DNA from: Gordionus sp. m RMFG-2023 | Lineage: Eukaryota > Nematomorpha > Gordioida > Chordodea > Parachordodidae | Assembly (NCBI RefSeq): GCF_954871325.1 | Contig: NC_088776.1 | Coordinates: forward strand, 24,786,508-24,850,507 | Reading direction: 5' to 3' | Length of the DNA: 64,000 nt | In this document: one piece after another, positions 23,046 to 34,989 of the stretch | Layout of the letters: the number at the start of each line of letters is the position of its first letter | How positions within the stretch are numbered: the first letter of the stretch is position 1 | Program-made: the position numbers and the translations under genes | The notes under the pieces: generated by a model | What the model was told of the DNA's origin: nothing | What the model saw: the letters and a program-made list of their open reading frames with translations, nothing else | Databases searched by the model: none

Positions 23046-23366
23046 CAAAATAAAAAAAAAATTATTTTAAAAAATGAAAATTTTACTTTTATATAATTTA
23101 ATACCATAAATAAATATTTGGCATAAAAAAATATATTTTTTACCTGCAATAGTATCTATTTCACAATTTCCATTTTTAATAAAATAATTTTTATTTATGA
23201 AAAAAAATATATTTATTTATAAATAAAAAAAAAATTATTTTGAAATAAATAAATATTGTTAATGGTAAAAAAAAACAACATGCGTTCTTTAAAAAATGAA
23301 AATTTTACTTTTTTTATAAATTTTTCAATGCAACAATAGTTGCAAGTAACAATAGCCTATAAATAT

Positions 23367-24517
23367 ATACAAAAAATATAATTATGATCAAATATGTTTA
23401 TAAAATTAGATGGAAGATGAGAATTGACTTTAGCTGGAAGGAAATAAATTGATTTATTTTACAAATATTATATAGTAACGTTGATAGAGTTAATTGTGCT
23501 TATATAATACTTGGTAAAGATGCAATTATAAAATATATGAAATTAATAAAATATTAACTATATTACAATTGATATTATGATAAATGATTGAGCAGTAATA
23601 AAAATGAAGCATTAACAATATAATTTTGGCTTGAGATATATTTTAAATGCCTTGAAAACATTTCTAAAATTAAGTTTCGTATGTTTTTTCCAAGTTCTAA
23701 TAAAACACCTTTCCTTATATTACTACTCGAACGTTTATCTAATTTCATAATTCTAATGATGAAAAAGTTGACTCACAACTCGAGGTAGATAATCTAAACT
23801 GATACAGAATATTTAGAAATGCATTTTTGAAAAATATGACAAAATCTGATGTAACACAATCTTTATAATTTTCTAAATTTTTAACAATTTCTATTACTAA
23901 TCCCTCTTCAGTAATATTGTTTATCAAAAAGTTTTAATTTTTGACCATCTTGATTTAATTTTTCTTTTAATTTGTCATTTAGTTTTATACAAAAATGTTG
24001 GAAAAATCTTTTAGTCTTAGGATCCTCTTCAGGTGTTGGCCTATTTGGTAATATCTGATTTAATTCAGTTGTAAAATATTTTCAATAAGAATAACTAAAA
24101 TATCTTACCTCTCCATTTTGTTTTTGGAAACTTAGGCTCATTTTCCTTATTCTGATGACACCTTAATCATTTTCACCTTCACCAAACTCATTACTTTACA
24201 TTTTTTCCTGTTCCTTATTACAATATAAAGTGCGGTTAGCGCTATTAGGTATTTCAGCAGACATGAATATATAGTATTTTTTAAGCCAATAATTCTTTGA
24301 ACAGCAGTTATTTCTCCCATTACATTTTTATTTTTAAAAAATGTATTCATAAAATATAAAAAATATTTTTAGGAACCAAAAAAATTTTTAGAAATGGGCC
24401 TAACATGGAGATAGTCCAAATAGAATGTGAACGAAATGTTTATTGTGAATCAGATTGCATTTAAAAATTAGCCAATAATTGTCCTCCACAACACGATATC
24501 GTGAATGAGGTTAATGA
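23367..24517. other. AT-rich stretch with a possible hAT scrap
   Basis: No host gene recognised. On the minus strand at 23745-23927 a 60-residue frame ends QFRLSTSSCESTFSSLEL, close to the 'S..S.ESTFS.L' signature of hAT dimerisation domains, then hits a stop. This may be an old hAT fragment. The remainder shows no structure I can name. Confidence 0.35.
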
Positions 24518-24706
24518 CTTGGTACCAGGGTTGCCAGATATTATTCACTTGAAAACGTGAGTTTTTCTTTTAATGGGGGGCTTCACCCCCCATACCCCCC
24601 AATTTGCGTATAACATACTAATCTATGTAAATATGTTATATTTAAAAAAATTTTAAGACAATGAAAATTCAAATTCTTAATTGATTTACTAATCTAATGC
24701 ATAATA

Positions 24707-26530
24707 TTAATTATTATATTTTATAGATGATTTTAAAAGAGGTAATAAAGATTTCCCATCAGTACTGTGGAGATAGGCTGATAATTCTTTACACGAATAA
24801 TTAAAATTTTGTTTCACCATAAGTTCCGCTTCCAATGTTGATAAATGTAATCGATTGCGTTCTTTTCTCCAAGCAGTATTCATTAAACTGAATATTCTCT
24901 CGGATGAAGCATTTGAATGTGGAATAGAAAATATAAAATCACATATTTTCTCTATCAAGGGTGAATTTTTATTAGAGAGGAAATCCATCCATTTTTCTTG
25001 AGCATTCATATGATTGTTTTTCGATAATTTTTCTTCATAATATGAATAAAATTGCGAATATTCCTCAAAGAGACTATCTATATCTATATCTGGTATTTTA
25101 TAATTAATAATAATTTTTTGTAATTGCTCAAATGCTGGACATTTATCCAATGTCATAGGGCTAAGATATTTCCCTATATTATCTATTATATCATAACGTT
25201 TTTCTACATAATCTATAATATTTTTTATAAATATCTTTGATTCATTATTGAAATTTATTGCCTTTTCTACATCATTATTATGTTGTAAAATATTTTTAGA
25301 AATGCTCCCATAAAAATTTTATTGAATTTTTAAATTTAATGAATTCTTTAATTTTAGGATAAGATCATGTATATATATTGCTAATACATCTTCAGATTGC
25401 AATTGTAAATATGTTATTAACTAAAGTGCCAACGTTAAGGACAACACCTAAATAGGCTTCTGCAAAATCCTTCAAAAAATATTTTCAAAATTGGTGGGGT
25501 TACTGATAGTGATAAAAAATATTCTTTAAGGGGTTGAAAATACTTAAGCATCCGCTCAATCGCTGGGATTAATGTAAGCCAGCGTGTTGGAACATGGCGA
25601 AGTAATTCTGACCATTCTAAATCGCACCATTCTACCAATTCTTTTAAAATTGTAACTCTTTTTGTCGAGTTGCTAAATTCATTATAGCATTTTATTACTA
25701 TACTCTCAATATCATATTTGAGAAAAATTACAGCCTTTTTGAACGAATTGTGGAGAATATGGCATATACAGCCTATTGGTATAATATTATTATTATGACT
25801 TTTCAATTCTGTCCAAATACTTTGATTTTTCCCAAAGTTTACAGATGCGTTATCTGCACAATAGGCTGTTATATTAGAAATATCAAGTCCAGCGATTTTT
25901 AAATTTTCTAGCAAACATCTAGATATGTCTTTAGAGGTTTCACTGTCAGACGAAAAAAAAAGTAATTTAACATTTATTCCATTATTTTTGTTGAAGTATC
26001 TAAGTAATAAGGGAAATGTTTTTATATTACCTTTATTCGATGCATCCGTTAGTATTGAAAATGGATGATTGTTTTTTAGATCTTTTATAATATTTGCCTT
26101 TGTTTCAAGTGCCAAAATATTTTTTCTTATTTTCGAGCCTTTTGTTCTGCCACATGAAAATATTGATGCAATGTTAGAGTCAGGAAAAAGTGTGGAAAAT
26201 AGCTTGCTTGAACAATCAGCCGATATATAGCTATGAGAATGTTTTATGGAATGATATATGAATGTTGTTTCAGCAATAACGCACAAGGTCTCATTCTTAG
26301 AATATTTGGTTATGTATGATGATATAGTAGTATTGGTTCTAGATTGTTCATTTGCCAGCTTATGTTTGTTAGAGTTCCTATGTTTGATTATATCATACTC
26401 TCCACTATGGCTTATTGAAAAGCATGATGCACATATACTACATTTTACAGTCGACTATGAATGCTGCTTTATCCATTCATATTTTTGTTCCCAACTTTTA
26501 TTATAACATACCTTATATATTTTCCTCTTT
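24707..26530 (-). pseudogene. BED-type hAT transposase, broken
   Basis: Transposase of the hAT at 24526-27710, read from high to low coordinates. First comes a zinc-finger-like part with CSICASCFSISHSGEYD and HRNSNKHKL (about 26330-26460, C-x2-C then H-x4/5-H). Next is a catalytic part (25435-26286) with FSILTDASNKGNIKTFPLL, ITAYCADNASVNFGKNQSI (the ADNAS motif), CICHILHNSFKKA and LLRHVPTRWLTLIPAIER. Last is a dimerisation part (24707-25156) with EKICDFIFSIPHSNASSERI and FSLMN. At least one stop in the finger region and a break between the two main frames (25157-25434) interrupt it. The order of parts is that of hAT transposases of the general ZBED type. Confidence 0.88.
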
Positions 26531-26579
26531 TTGGTTTGTTTTTATTTCAATTTTTCATCTTGAGAATTATAACTTGAGG

Positions 26580-27225
26580 TTGAGGATGAGCTTCCTGAAA
26601 TATTTTGAATTTGAAAATCCATTCTGTAAATAATGAGGTTTTTAAGAAGATACAGAATACAAAATCATAAATTAGCATTGACCTACTGAATATAAATTAC
26701 CTTTATTTTAAATTTTATTTATTTAATTTATAAAAATGTTCCTGTCCTGAATCTAATTAATCAACTCTATAAATTAATGTTTTTAGTTATATCTTAATTT
26801 GATTGTATATTTAGCAATATCTAAGTTAAATTAAACTGATTATAATATGTGAGAGTTTCCTTAAATATTTTAAATTTGCAAATCCATTTAGTAACAAGTT
26901 CAAGAAATAGATATTATATTAAATGTTTAGATAATGAGGTTTAGATACAGAATAAATCAAATTATAAGTTAGCATTTTTTAAAAATAATAATCTGACCTA
27001 CTGAATATAAATTACATTTATAATTTTTTATTTTCTTTTAAACCCTCATTTTTCTATTTCTTGAACTTGTTATAGAATGGATTAGCAAATCCAAAATACA
27101 GGAAGCTCTCACAAATTATAATTAGCTTAATTTAACTTAGATGCTAAATTAACAATCAAATTATGAAATATCTAAAAACATTTTGTTAGAGTTGATTAAT
27201 TAGATTCAGGATCATTTTCATAAAA
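26580..27225. repeat. internal inverted and direct repeats inside the hAT
   Basis: The stretch about 26735-26912 (ctgaatctaattaatcaact ... acaagttcaagaaatag) returns inverted at about 27052-27222 (ctatttcttgaacttgt ... agttgattaattagattcag), with arms of roughly 170 bp. A direct repeat is layered on this: 26588-26715 resembles 26853-27020 (both run ..ttgcaaatccatt-like, ..gataatgaggtt, ..gacctactgaatataaatta). This is probably a fold-back insertion plus duplication within the hAT 5' region. Confidence 0.6.
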
Positions 27226-27821
27226 TAATTTAGCAATAATTGAACTAATAATTTGTGAGTGTATGTATAATTAATTTATTTCATTTAAAATTTTACTAGT
27301 TTTAATATATGATTTATAAAATCCATAATAGTTATTATTTAAATTCATATTATACTTGTACTATCCAAAAATTGAACTTGTAGGTAGGTAATTATTAAAT
27401 GAATATGAATTTGATATGTTAATTTTAATATTATAAACTATGTTAAAAAAATTTAAAAATGAATATAAATTTAAAAATATATGATTGGTTAGTTGAACCA
27501 TTAACAAATACTACAATTTTTTTAAAATAAAATTAATTTAAAATTTTATATTTGTTTTTAAAAATATTTTTAAAAAATTTAAAAACGTGAGGAGTGTGAG
27601 ACTAAGCATGATTATTTTAATTTACTCAAAAACGTGAGAAAAGCGTGAGGTGTGAGAAAACGTGAGTAAGTAAAAAATTAGGTAAGAAATCGTGAGATCT
27701 GGCAACCCTGCTTGGTACCTTAAGGTACCATCTATCAAATTTGAATTTTGTTCATTTTTCATTTGGATAGGCACTCCAAATATATTTATAATATATATTT
27801 GAAAAATCGTGATTTTTGGAA

Positions 27822-28060
27822 AGCCTCTATGGCCTAGTAGGCAAGAGCTTGGCTTACTTATTCTATGCTCCCGGGTTCAAATCCGGGGAATGATCATGTT
27901 TTTTTCTTATTCTAACTTGGTGGTTCCATCCTTGGGGGGATGATATATAGAAGGCCGGACTCGACCACGTGATTCCGTATTAATATATTAAATAATAAGG
28001 GTCTTATTACATTTTAATAAATTTTGGTCGGTATTTAGCAAATTAGATTGGTATTTAAAA
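27822..28060 (+). repeat. tRNA-derived SINE
   Basis: The head has RNA polymerase III promoter boxes: A box tggcctagtagg (27830-27841) and B box gggttcaaatcc (27873-27884), 31 bases apart. A body (ttggtggttccatccttgg, ggccggactcgaccacgtg) and an AT-rich tail (ttattacattttaataaatt) follow. The cloverleaf arms pair poorly and no clean acceptor stem closes, so I call it a SINE and not a tRNA gene. A second copy lies at 28500-28710. Confidence 0.7.
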
Positions 28061-28499
28061 TATTTCCATACATTCACTTGGTAGTAAGCATCATTAACCT
28101 GAATGACTTTGAACAAGGATTCTTATTATTTTCTTCTTTATATTTACTAGTGAATAATGTTTTATTCTTTTGGAAAGAGAGAAGATTGGAGCTGCCTAGA
28201 CTTTCCATTTTAACCAAAAATATATTGTTTGTTCCAGGTACAAGCACTCCCAGATAGCGTGTATTTTCTCTGGCTAGGCTAACCTTAAACTTAAGAAGAT
28301 CTTCACTATGTCCTTACAATTAGAATAAAATAATTTTTATACAAGATTTATGAATTTAATCTAATGTATCATATTTATATTTGGCAAAAAATTTTAAAAA
28401 AAAATTAAATAAGTGAGAAAAATCGAAAATAGTTTTTTAAAGTAATAAAAAATTCGCCGCCCGAAATTTTTAAACGGCCCACAGGTCTATATAGACTTT

Positions 28500-28710
28500 G
28501 ATTAATGAATCCCTCTATAAACCCCGACTGGGTTCGAATTCAGCAAGGAGCAAGTTTTTTTTAAGCCAAATAGGTGTTCCGTGCTACGTTGTATGAATAG
28601 AATATCGAAAGCTGCCGCTTGATTCCTTTAATAATAATAAAATAAAAGTGGGTTTTATTATATTTTGATAAAATTTGATTGTTACTTAATAAATTTTTTG
28701 ATGTTTAGAT
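28500..28710 (+). repeat. second copy of the tRNA-derived SINE
   Basis: B-box-like gggttcgaattc at 28530, then caagttttttt, then aggtgttccgtgctacg and a tail tttattatattttgataaaa, parallel to the copy at 27822-28060 (same order of B box, poly-T, ggtggttcc-like motif and ttattacatttt-type tail). The A-box half is unclear. Confidence 0.5.
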
Positions 28711-29229
28711 GCCCAACGCTTTATATCATTACCCCTACTATATAATTTAGCATCAGTCCTTTTCATTTTTATATTAAAAACTATTGATTCATTAATTTTA
28801 GGAATTCTAATATTTTCCATTAATTTTCAATCAGAATCGAATAATTTTACTTCATATTTCTCCATTCTATTTAACATAATAATTGGACCTTGTTCCATTC
28901 ACACTTTTTTGTTTTTAAGTTGATCTAATCCAAAACGTTTTCCATCTTACGGGTTTTTATAATCAACCATCTTATATATCTGGAATGCTATCTATCACTT
29001 CTGCGCATTTTTTATTTTCAAAATCAATTATTTTTAAATCATAATTCTTAACATTAATGGCAACATTTATTTTAACGGTTTATTTATAAATTTTGATAGG
29101 TGGCGGTGCGCCAATCGCTGAATTTTTTATTCGGCGTCTTAGAATTACCAAAGTCTGACTGTCTGATGGTTAGATATTAACAATTATTTTAGTAAATAGG
29201 TTTTAAAAAATTGAATTACCATAGAGTGG
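28711..29229. other. unassigned AT-rich stretch
   Basis: Between the second SINE and the LINE. No open frame of note and no recognised repeat. Confidence 0.35.
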
Positions 29230-31250
29230 AGATTACTTCTTCCGTTTAATAGCAATTTGTCTACCCAGGTTAACCAGTTTCCCCTCTGTTTTTCTTTTTC
29301 ATTTTTGACTGTCCTGAGCATCATTATTTCTAAGATTCATTTTTCTCATATCCGCAACTGTCACCTTTATTCACGACATCTTAGGCCTTTCTAGAGGTCT
29401 TGATCCTCCTACTTCCATCAAGATGCATCTCTTTACCCAGTCATATTTTGTCTTGCGTTCCACACAAACCATCTTAATCTATTTCTTCTCGTTACCACTC
29501 CAATCCTTTCTATTCCCATTTTTGTTCACAATTTTTTGCTAGTTTTTTCTCTCAGAGATACCCTACACATCCATCTCATCTCTGTTCTTTCCCATTTGGC
29601 TTTGTGGACTTCTTTCATTGTCCATGTTCCGCAACCATAAACTATGCAACTCTTCACACAGCTTACGTGTGTTTTCCCAACTTCAGGAGATCTTTTTATT
29701 TGCTAGAATTGACGACATCTCTCTGATCTTCTTCCATGCTTGTCTGGCCCTTGCAACAAGAGCAGAATCTACACCACCATCTGCGTTTAGCATATCACTC
29801 TTATAGAAAAGTTATTCTACTTTATATCTAAATCGCCACTTTCTACATTATCATTATTATGTTCCCCCTTTATGCATGTTCTACAAATAAAGGTCATTCT
29901 TGCTAAGATCAGACTTCCCCTTTTCCCGCTACATCTATTATACACCCATTTCTGGCATCTGGCGCGTTGGATTGAATGTCTAGCAGCTCCTCACCTACAT
30001 TCACCACAAGACCAGTTTCCATGTTCCTCCATATTCAGATTATCCACCATAATCATTACTTTTGTCTTAGCATTTCATCAATTTTCCTTTGATCTCTTAT
30101 TCGCTTCTCTAACACCCTCTCAAATGCTTTCATAGAATTTTAATAGCTCTATAAGACCCCCTATCTAAAGGATCACCTTTCCCTTTGTATACTGGAATAA
30201 TTATATTTCTTCGCCAATCCTCAGGAATAGTTCCATGTGTGACAATTAGATTGGCTAAATTCGTTAACCATTTAATCCCTAAGTCATCAGAGCCTTTAAA
30301 CATTTCTGACACAACTCTCGTTAAACCAGCTGTTTTTCCTTTTTTCATCTCCTTCAATGCTCTCATAATTTTGTTCTTGCTAAATCTACACCCTGTACCT
30401 TCTACCTTTGCACAACTAACTTCGTCATTCCATTCATTCTCTTTGTTCATTGATCTTTACATGTAGAAATTCCAGATGTCCATAATTCCTGTACTATCAA
30501 TCACCATTTTCCTTCCATATTTTTAAGACATCTAATACCTACTTATCCTTCCTTTTTTTGCAATTTGCTTTGCCATCTGAACAATATTTCCAATTCCTTC
30601 CGCGTATTCAATATCTTTAGAAAATCTTCCCTTTGTTCTTCTTGCGCTTTCTCTATTATTTTCTTGGGTTCGCCACCTTGTAAATATCGTTATCACTCTT
30701 GATATATCTAATCTTTTTATTTCGATTTGTCCATTCATTTCTCTGCAACAAATACACCAACTCCAGCTTTACCATCATCACTTCCTTGCCAAAAAAATAA
30801 CTTTTCCCTTGTCCTTCCAATTAATCATTCTTGCGCTATTACCTTTCTATCTGGTCTCTTGTATGCAACACACAATTATATGCCTTCTCTGCAGTGCATC
30901 AACTACTTCTTCCAGTCATGCGCCCTACATTCCACGTCACAACTCTTACCCTATCCTTCATAAATTGGTTTCTCCACTTATTATTAGGTCGTTTATGGCC
31001 GTCATATGTTTCATTTTCACGAATCGTGGTTTCACCAGGTTTTCCATCCTTCTTTTTGTTGTCTGCGGATGAAGGCACACTGGGTACTTTGGACTGTACC
31101 CAGCCTATGATTAATTGTAATTATTAGGGATTTTGAAGCAGGATTTTTTACAATCGGATGCCCTTCCTGACATCAACCTCTTTAAATGGCTTTTACGCCT
31201 CGTCGAGAAGACGGTGATTCTAGACCCAGACCCCAGGAAACCTTTTAAAC
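29230..31250 (-). mobile_element. decayed non-LTR retrotransposon (LINE), minus strand
   Basis: Read on the minus strand: a 5' segment with aggaagggcatccgattgt (about 31155-31173); an AP-endonuclease part with VRVVTWNVGRMTGRS and CIQETRWKG-like residues (about 30740-30960); a reverse-transcriptase part (30130-30450) with ALKEMKKGKTAGLTRVVSEM, GTIPEDWRRNIIIPVYKGKG and GSYRAIKIL; and a 3' part (about 29300-29640) encoding degenerate WERTEMRWMCRVSLREK and GIERIGVVTRRNRLRW, known from the end of such LINEs before the tail. At about 2 kb it is shortened by internal loss and interrupted by many stops. I do not assign the clade. No target duplication was identified. Confidence 0.88.
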
Positions 31251-31583
31251 CTCCATTAGCCATCAAATGATGTTGCCACTCCCCCGCAACGATGAAGCTG
31301 AAGTTGCTGAGTTTTATATATATAATTCTGTTATATTTTTAACCCTAGACTTAACATTTATAGATGAGTTAATTAAATAAAATTAATGAATTGCGATGTT
31401 TATTTATGCATATGACATGACTAAGCAAAACATATGGTAAATATTAATAAAATTGATTATAACTAGAGGGAAATACGTCAAATTAAACGCCCTGTAAAAG
31501 AAAGAAACCAAGATTTTCTTAATATGGATGGAAGATATAAGACCAACCTTACGTGAACACGCCTAACCATTTTAATTAGTGAT

Positions 31584-31682
31584 ATCAGTGCAACGAGAAG
31601 ATATTCTCTAGACCTGAAAGCTTATTATGTTGTATAAGAAAGTAATATATATCTATTAAAACTAATAATATTTCTTAATAAT
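31584..31682 (+). repeat. 99-bp direct repeat, left copy
   Basis: This segment (atcagtgcaacgagaagata ... tatttcttaataat) recurs at 38240-38338 with a single mismatch. It ends exactly where the first 275-bp LTR begins (31683). The right copy sits after the pol region of the LTR cluster, so the two bracket the whole cluster. Confidence 0.9.
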
Positions 31683-33692
31683 TGTTGTGAATATACTTTT
31701 TGAACTAATTTTTATTATAATCTAATTTTTTGTTATAATCTAATTTTATTTTATAAACGGCGTAACCTTACTTTTAATTTTATTTTATAAACGGCGTAAC
31801 CTTACTTTTATATTACTTTTTTTGTTTTTCGTTTATATTCTAATTTGACTTATAAAAATGTATATAAACGAAGTGTGAAATGAAAAAGTTAGTTAATAAA
31901 ATATATTTTTACTGACTCGAACCTCGCACCATATCGTTAGCAACCATATTCTTTGCATGGTGCCCCTTGGGTGGTGGACTAGAAAAAGACGACTACCTAA
32001 TCTTCTGAGATGACTATCTAACCTATAGAGACCGCTTTACCTATTGAAATGACTACCTTATCTATTGATATGACTACCTATTGTGTATCTAACCTATAGA
32101 GACTGCTTAACCTATGGAGATGACTACCTATTGAGATGACTATCTTATCTATTGTGACTGCCTAAGCTATTAATATCCTATGCCTAATATACTGAGATGA
32201 CCAAGAATCAAACCTTAGTACGTTCTTTCATGCAAAAAGCTTCTTTCTTTAAGGTGTCCCGGCTCTGGATGTTGGACTGGAATATAATAGCCAGCACCTA
32301 ACCTAATGTGGCAACCTAGAAAGAACCATAATGAAAGTTGGACGTTAGGTTATGAATTCTATATTGTGAGACCAATGATGATTACTTATTATTCTAATTC
32401 ACGTAAGAAGAAAAGTTATTATATTAAGATTTTATGCCATGATAAAGGCATGTTATAAATTTTTTAAATCATTAAAATGTAAAATCATAATGGATATTTG
32501 AACACACAAAAAGCCTTTAAAAATTATTTATAATTTCTTAGTGAAATATTGATACTAAAATGTAAAATCATAATGGATATAGACCACACAAAAAGCCTTT
32601 AAAAAAATTATTTACTTAAATTATAGTGAAATATTGATATTTTTTTGATTTCTTGAATGATGACCAATTGTTGTAAATTAACTAAACCTAAAGATGAAAT
32701 GATGACTAATTGTTGTAAATTAACTAAACCTTAAGATGAATTCTTAGATATAATTAAAAATAAACCATTAAAAATCCTAAACAAGAAGATAAAAACTTAA
32801 TTTTAAATATGTTATAATGTAATTAAAACATATGAATTAAAAGGTTTAAATCACATGATTGATTTAAATAACCCAAGTAATACTTAATATGATAAAAATG
32901 TTTTTGAAATAAAGCTTTTGAAAGTATAAGAATTTTTATTAAAAATAACACTTTTTGAATTAAAACTAGGGTGTGAAATTTAAATTTTTAATTTAAAGAG
33001 AGGGAAATGTGAATAATATTTTATTTGCATATTTTAATCTCGGAGATTGAAAATAAACAAAAATAAATTAAATACTAAAACGCAAAAATTAATTAAACAC
33101 TAAAACGCGAAAAAATAAAATTATTAAAACGCGAAAAATTAAAACGCTAAAAATATAACAATCTTATTGATTTATCATTCTTCACTTATTTTAATATTTT
33201 GATGAACTATTAATTCTTATTATTCGCGACTTACTGATGATTATGACGATTTTTAAAAAATTGCGATTTAAACGAACCAACGTGCAAAATCAAACCAACG
33301 ATTGGGACAAGCCAACGTTATGATGATTCGTGATACAACTTGATTACCAAAACGATAAACCACTAAAACAACAAACTCTATATGACTTCTCCGATGAAAT
33401 TATCAGAAGAGGGAGAATGTTGTGAATATACTTTTTGAACTAATTTTTATTATAATCTAATTTTTTGTTATAATCTAATTTTATTTTATAAACGGCGTAA
33501 CCTTACTTTTAATTTTATTTTATAAACGGCGTAACCTTACTTTTATATTACTTTTTTTGTTTTTCGTTTATATTCTAATTTGACTTATAAAAATGTATAT
33601 AAACGAAGTGTGAAATGAAAAAGTTAGTTAATAAAATATATTTTTACTGACTCGAACCTCGCACCATATCGTTAGCAACCATATTCTTTGCA
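31683..33692 (+). mobile_element. short non-autonomous LTR element with two identical-looking 275-bp LTRs
   Basis: Both LTRs, 31683-31957 and 33418-33692, are 275 bp, start TGTTGTG and end TTTGCA. I see no difference between them by eye. Downstream of the left LTR is tggtgccccttgggtgg, a plausible tRNA primer-binding site. Upstream of the right LTR is a purine tract, agaagagggagaa. The 1.46-kb interior has no protein frame. It holds a gatgactacctat-type short repeat (31988-32210) and two small tandem duplications (about 32465-32640 and 32658-32745). It belongs to the Ty3/gypsy family next door by LTR similarity. Identical LTRs imply recent insertion. I find no matching target duplication. Confidence 0.85.
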
Positions 33693-34219
33693 TATGGATA
33701 AAAATATAAAAATTACTGATAATAACGATATAACACCTATCTTTAGACCTGTGCGAATTAAAAAAAAACCTGCTTATTTAAAAGACTATGTAACTTAAAA
33801 TATAAAATAAATGTTAAATTGCATAAACTAAATTAAATATTAAAACGCTTATATTAAAACGCAAAAAATTAAAACGCTAAAAATATAACAATCTTATTGA
33901 TTTATCATTCTTCATTTATTCTTATGATAAACTATTATTTCTTATTCGCAACTTATTTATGATAATAACAATTTCGGAAAAATGATAATTAACAATTGAG
34001 TACTATCAAACAAGCTATGATTAATGGAGACAATTTACGATATGGATATCAGGCTTGTGATTAAACAAACCAACGTGCAAAATCGAATTGATCAAACCAA
34101 CGATTGGGACAAGCCAACGTTATGATGATTTATGATACAACTTGATTACCAAAATGATTAACCACTTGGACAACAAACTCTCTGTGTCTTCTCCGATGAA
34201 ATTATCAGAAGAGGGAGAA
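33693..34219 (+). mobile_element. 3' interior fragment of another copy of the same LTR family
   Basis: The stretch ending ccgatgaaattatcagaaga and a purine tract is the counterpart of the 3' interior of the neighbouring short element (about 33050-33417), with shared aaaattaaaacgctaaaaat and acaatcttattgatttatca. It leads directly into the LTR at 34220. This is a fragment, so the region is a stacked set of related copies. Confidence 0.7.
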
Positions 34220-34989
34220 TGTTGCGTTATTCTAATTTCTTAATCTTATTATATATTTTTATAATCTAATTTTTTGTTATTTGTTATAATCTAATTTTAT
34301 TTTATAAACGGCGTAACCTTACTTTTTTATATATTATTTTACTTTTTTGTATTTCGTTTTATATTCTAATTTATATTTTAGAAAATGTATATATACCTTT
34401 AGAAAAGAAAAAGAAAGGAGTTAATAAAATATATTTTTTATTTAATAAAGTTAATAAAACATATTTATTATTTACCGGCACATAATTCATGTTACTCTAC
34501 ATGGTGCCTCCAGTTTTGGCAAAAGAAACTCGCCTTATGGAAATTTTTTTTAAAAATAAAATTTTTTTTTCCCTTTGTAAATATGGTTAATAAAAAAAAT
34601 TATAAAATGGTACAAACAATTCTATATAAGATGGATAAAAAAAAGGGTAAGTCATTTCAAAATTATTTTTATCAATTATGTTCGCCTTCAAACTACTAAA
34701 TGTACCCCATCAAATCTCTATTTACGATATTTTATTTGATTTAACCTATAATTGCGATGTCAACTTTTCTAGGATAAACGGTACGGAGGATGTGCTGTTT
34801 GAATTTATGAATTTAAGAGACATGATAAATTGCTTTGAATTATTAAACGGGAAACACTATATTTACAGTGATAGTGATTTCATTGAATTAATTTGTATAT
34901 TCGTTAAAACATAAATAGTTATACCAAAACTTGAATTAATAAAATAATAAATGTTATAATTGCTTATTTATGTGTCTTATTAATTAAAT

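Larger units (their letters stand above)
17877..23357 (+). mobile_element. complete-looking Mutator-like transposon (MULE), 5481 bp
   Basis: The ends are exact inverted copies starting ggctattgttacttgcaac (left) and ending gttgcaagtaacaatagcc (right). An exact 9-bp target duplication, tataaatat, sits at 17868-17876 and 23358-23366, the size MULEs make. The arms are long, about 1.8 kb left and 0.86 kb right. Each holds a terminal ~240-bp segment (with gaacgcatgttg and a t-rich hairpin region) and then tandem repeats of a ~230-bp unit, about six on the left and two and a half on the right in inverted orientation. Between the arms lies an open MULE transposase gene. The perfect target duplication, matching arms and long open frame point to a young, possibly still active copy. 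Confidence 0.95.
24526..27710 (-). mobile_element. hAT transposon, 3185 bp, with decayed transposase
   Basis: The inverted ends start cagggttgccagat on both sides. The exact 8-bp target duplication cttggtac lies at 24518-24525 and 27711-27718. Subterminal cgtgag motifs (aaaacgtgag, agcgtgag, aatcgtgag) recur near both ends, several on the right. The transposase reads on the minus strand (24707 to about 26530). The duplication is still perfect although the coding region is broken, so the insertion is of intermediate age. Confidence 0.93.

Noticed and set aside
27822-27896. Functional tRNA gene
   Set aside because: A and B boxes are present, but the acceptor and anticodon stems do not pair and a SINE-like body and tail follow, with a second copy downstream.
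29618-31127. Several plus-strand frames rich in Ser, Phe and Leu
   Set aside because: Shadows of the LINE, whose recognisable endonuclease and reverse-transcriptase parts read on the minus strand.
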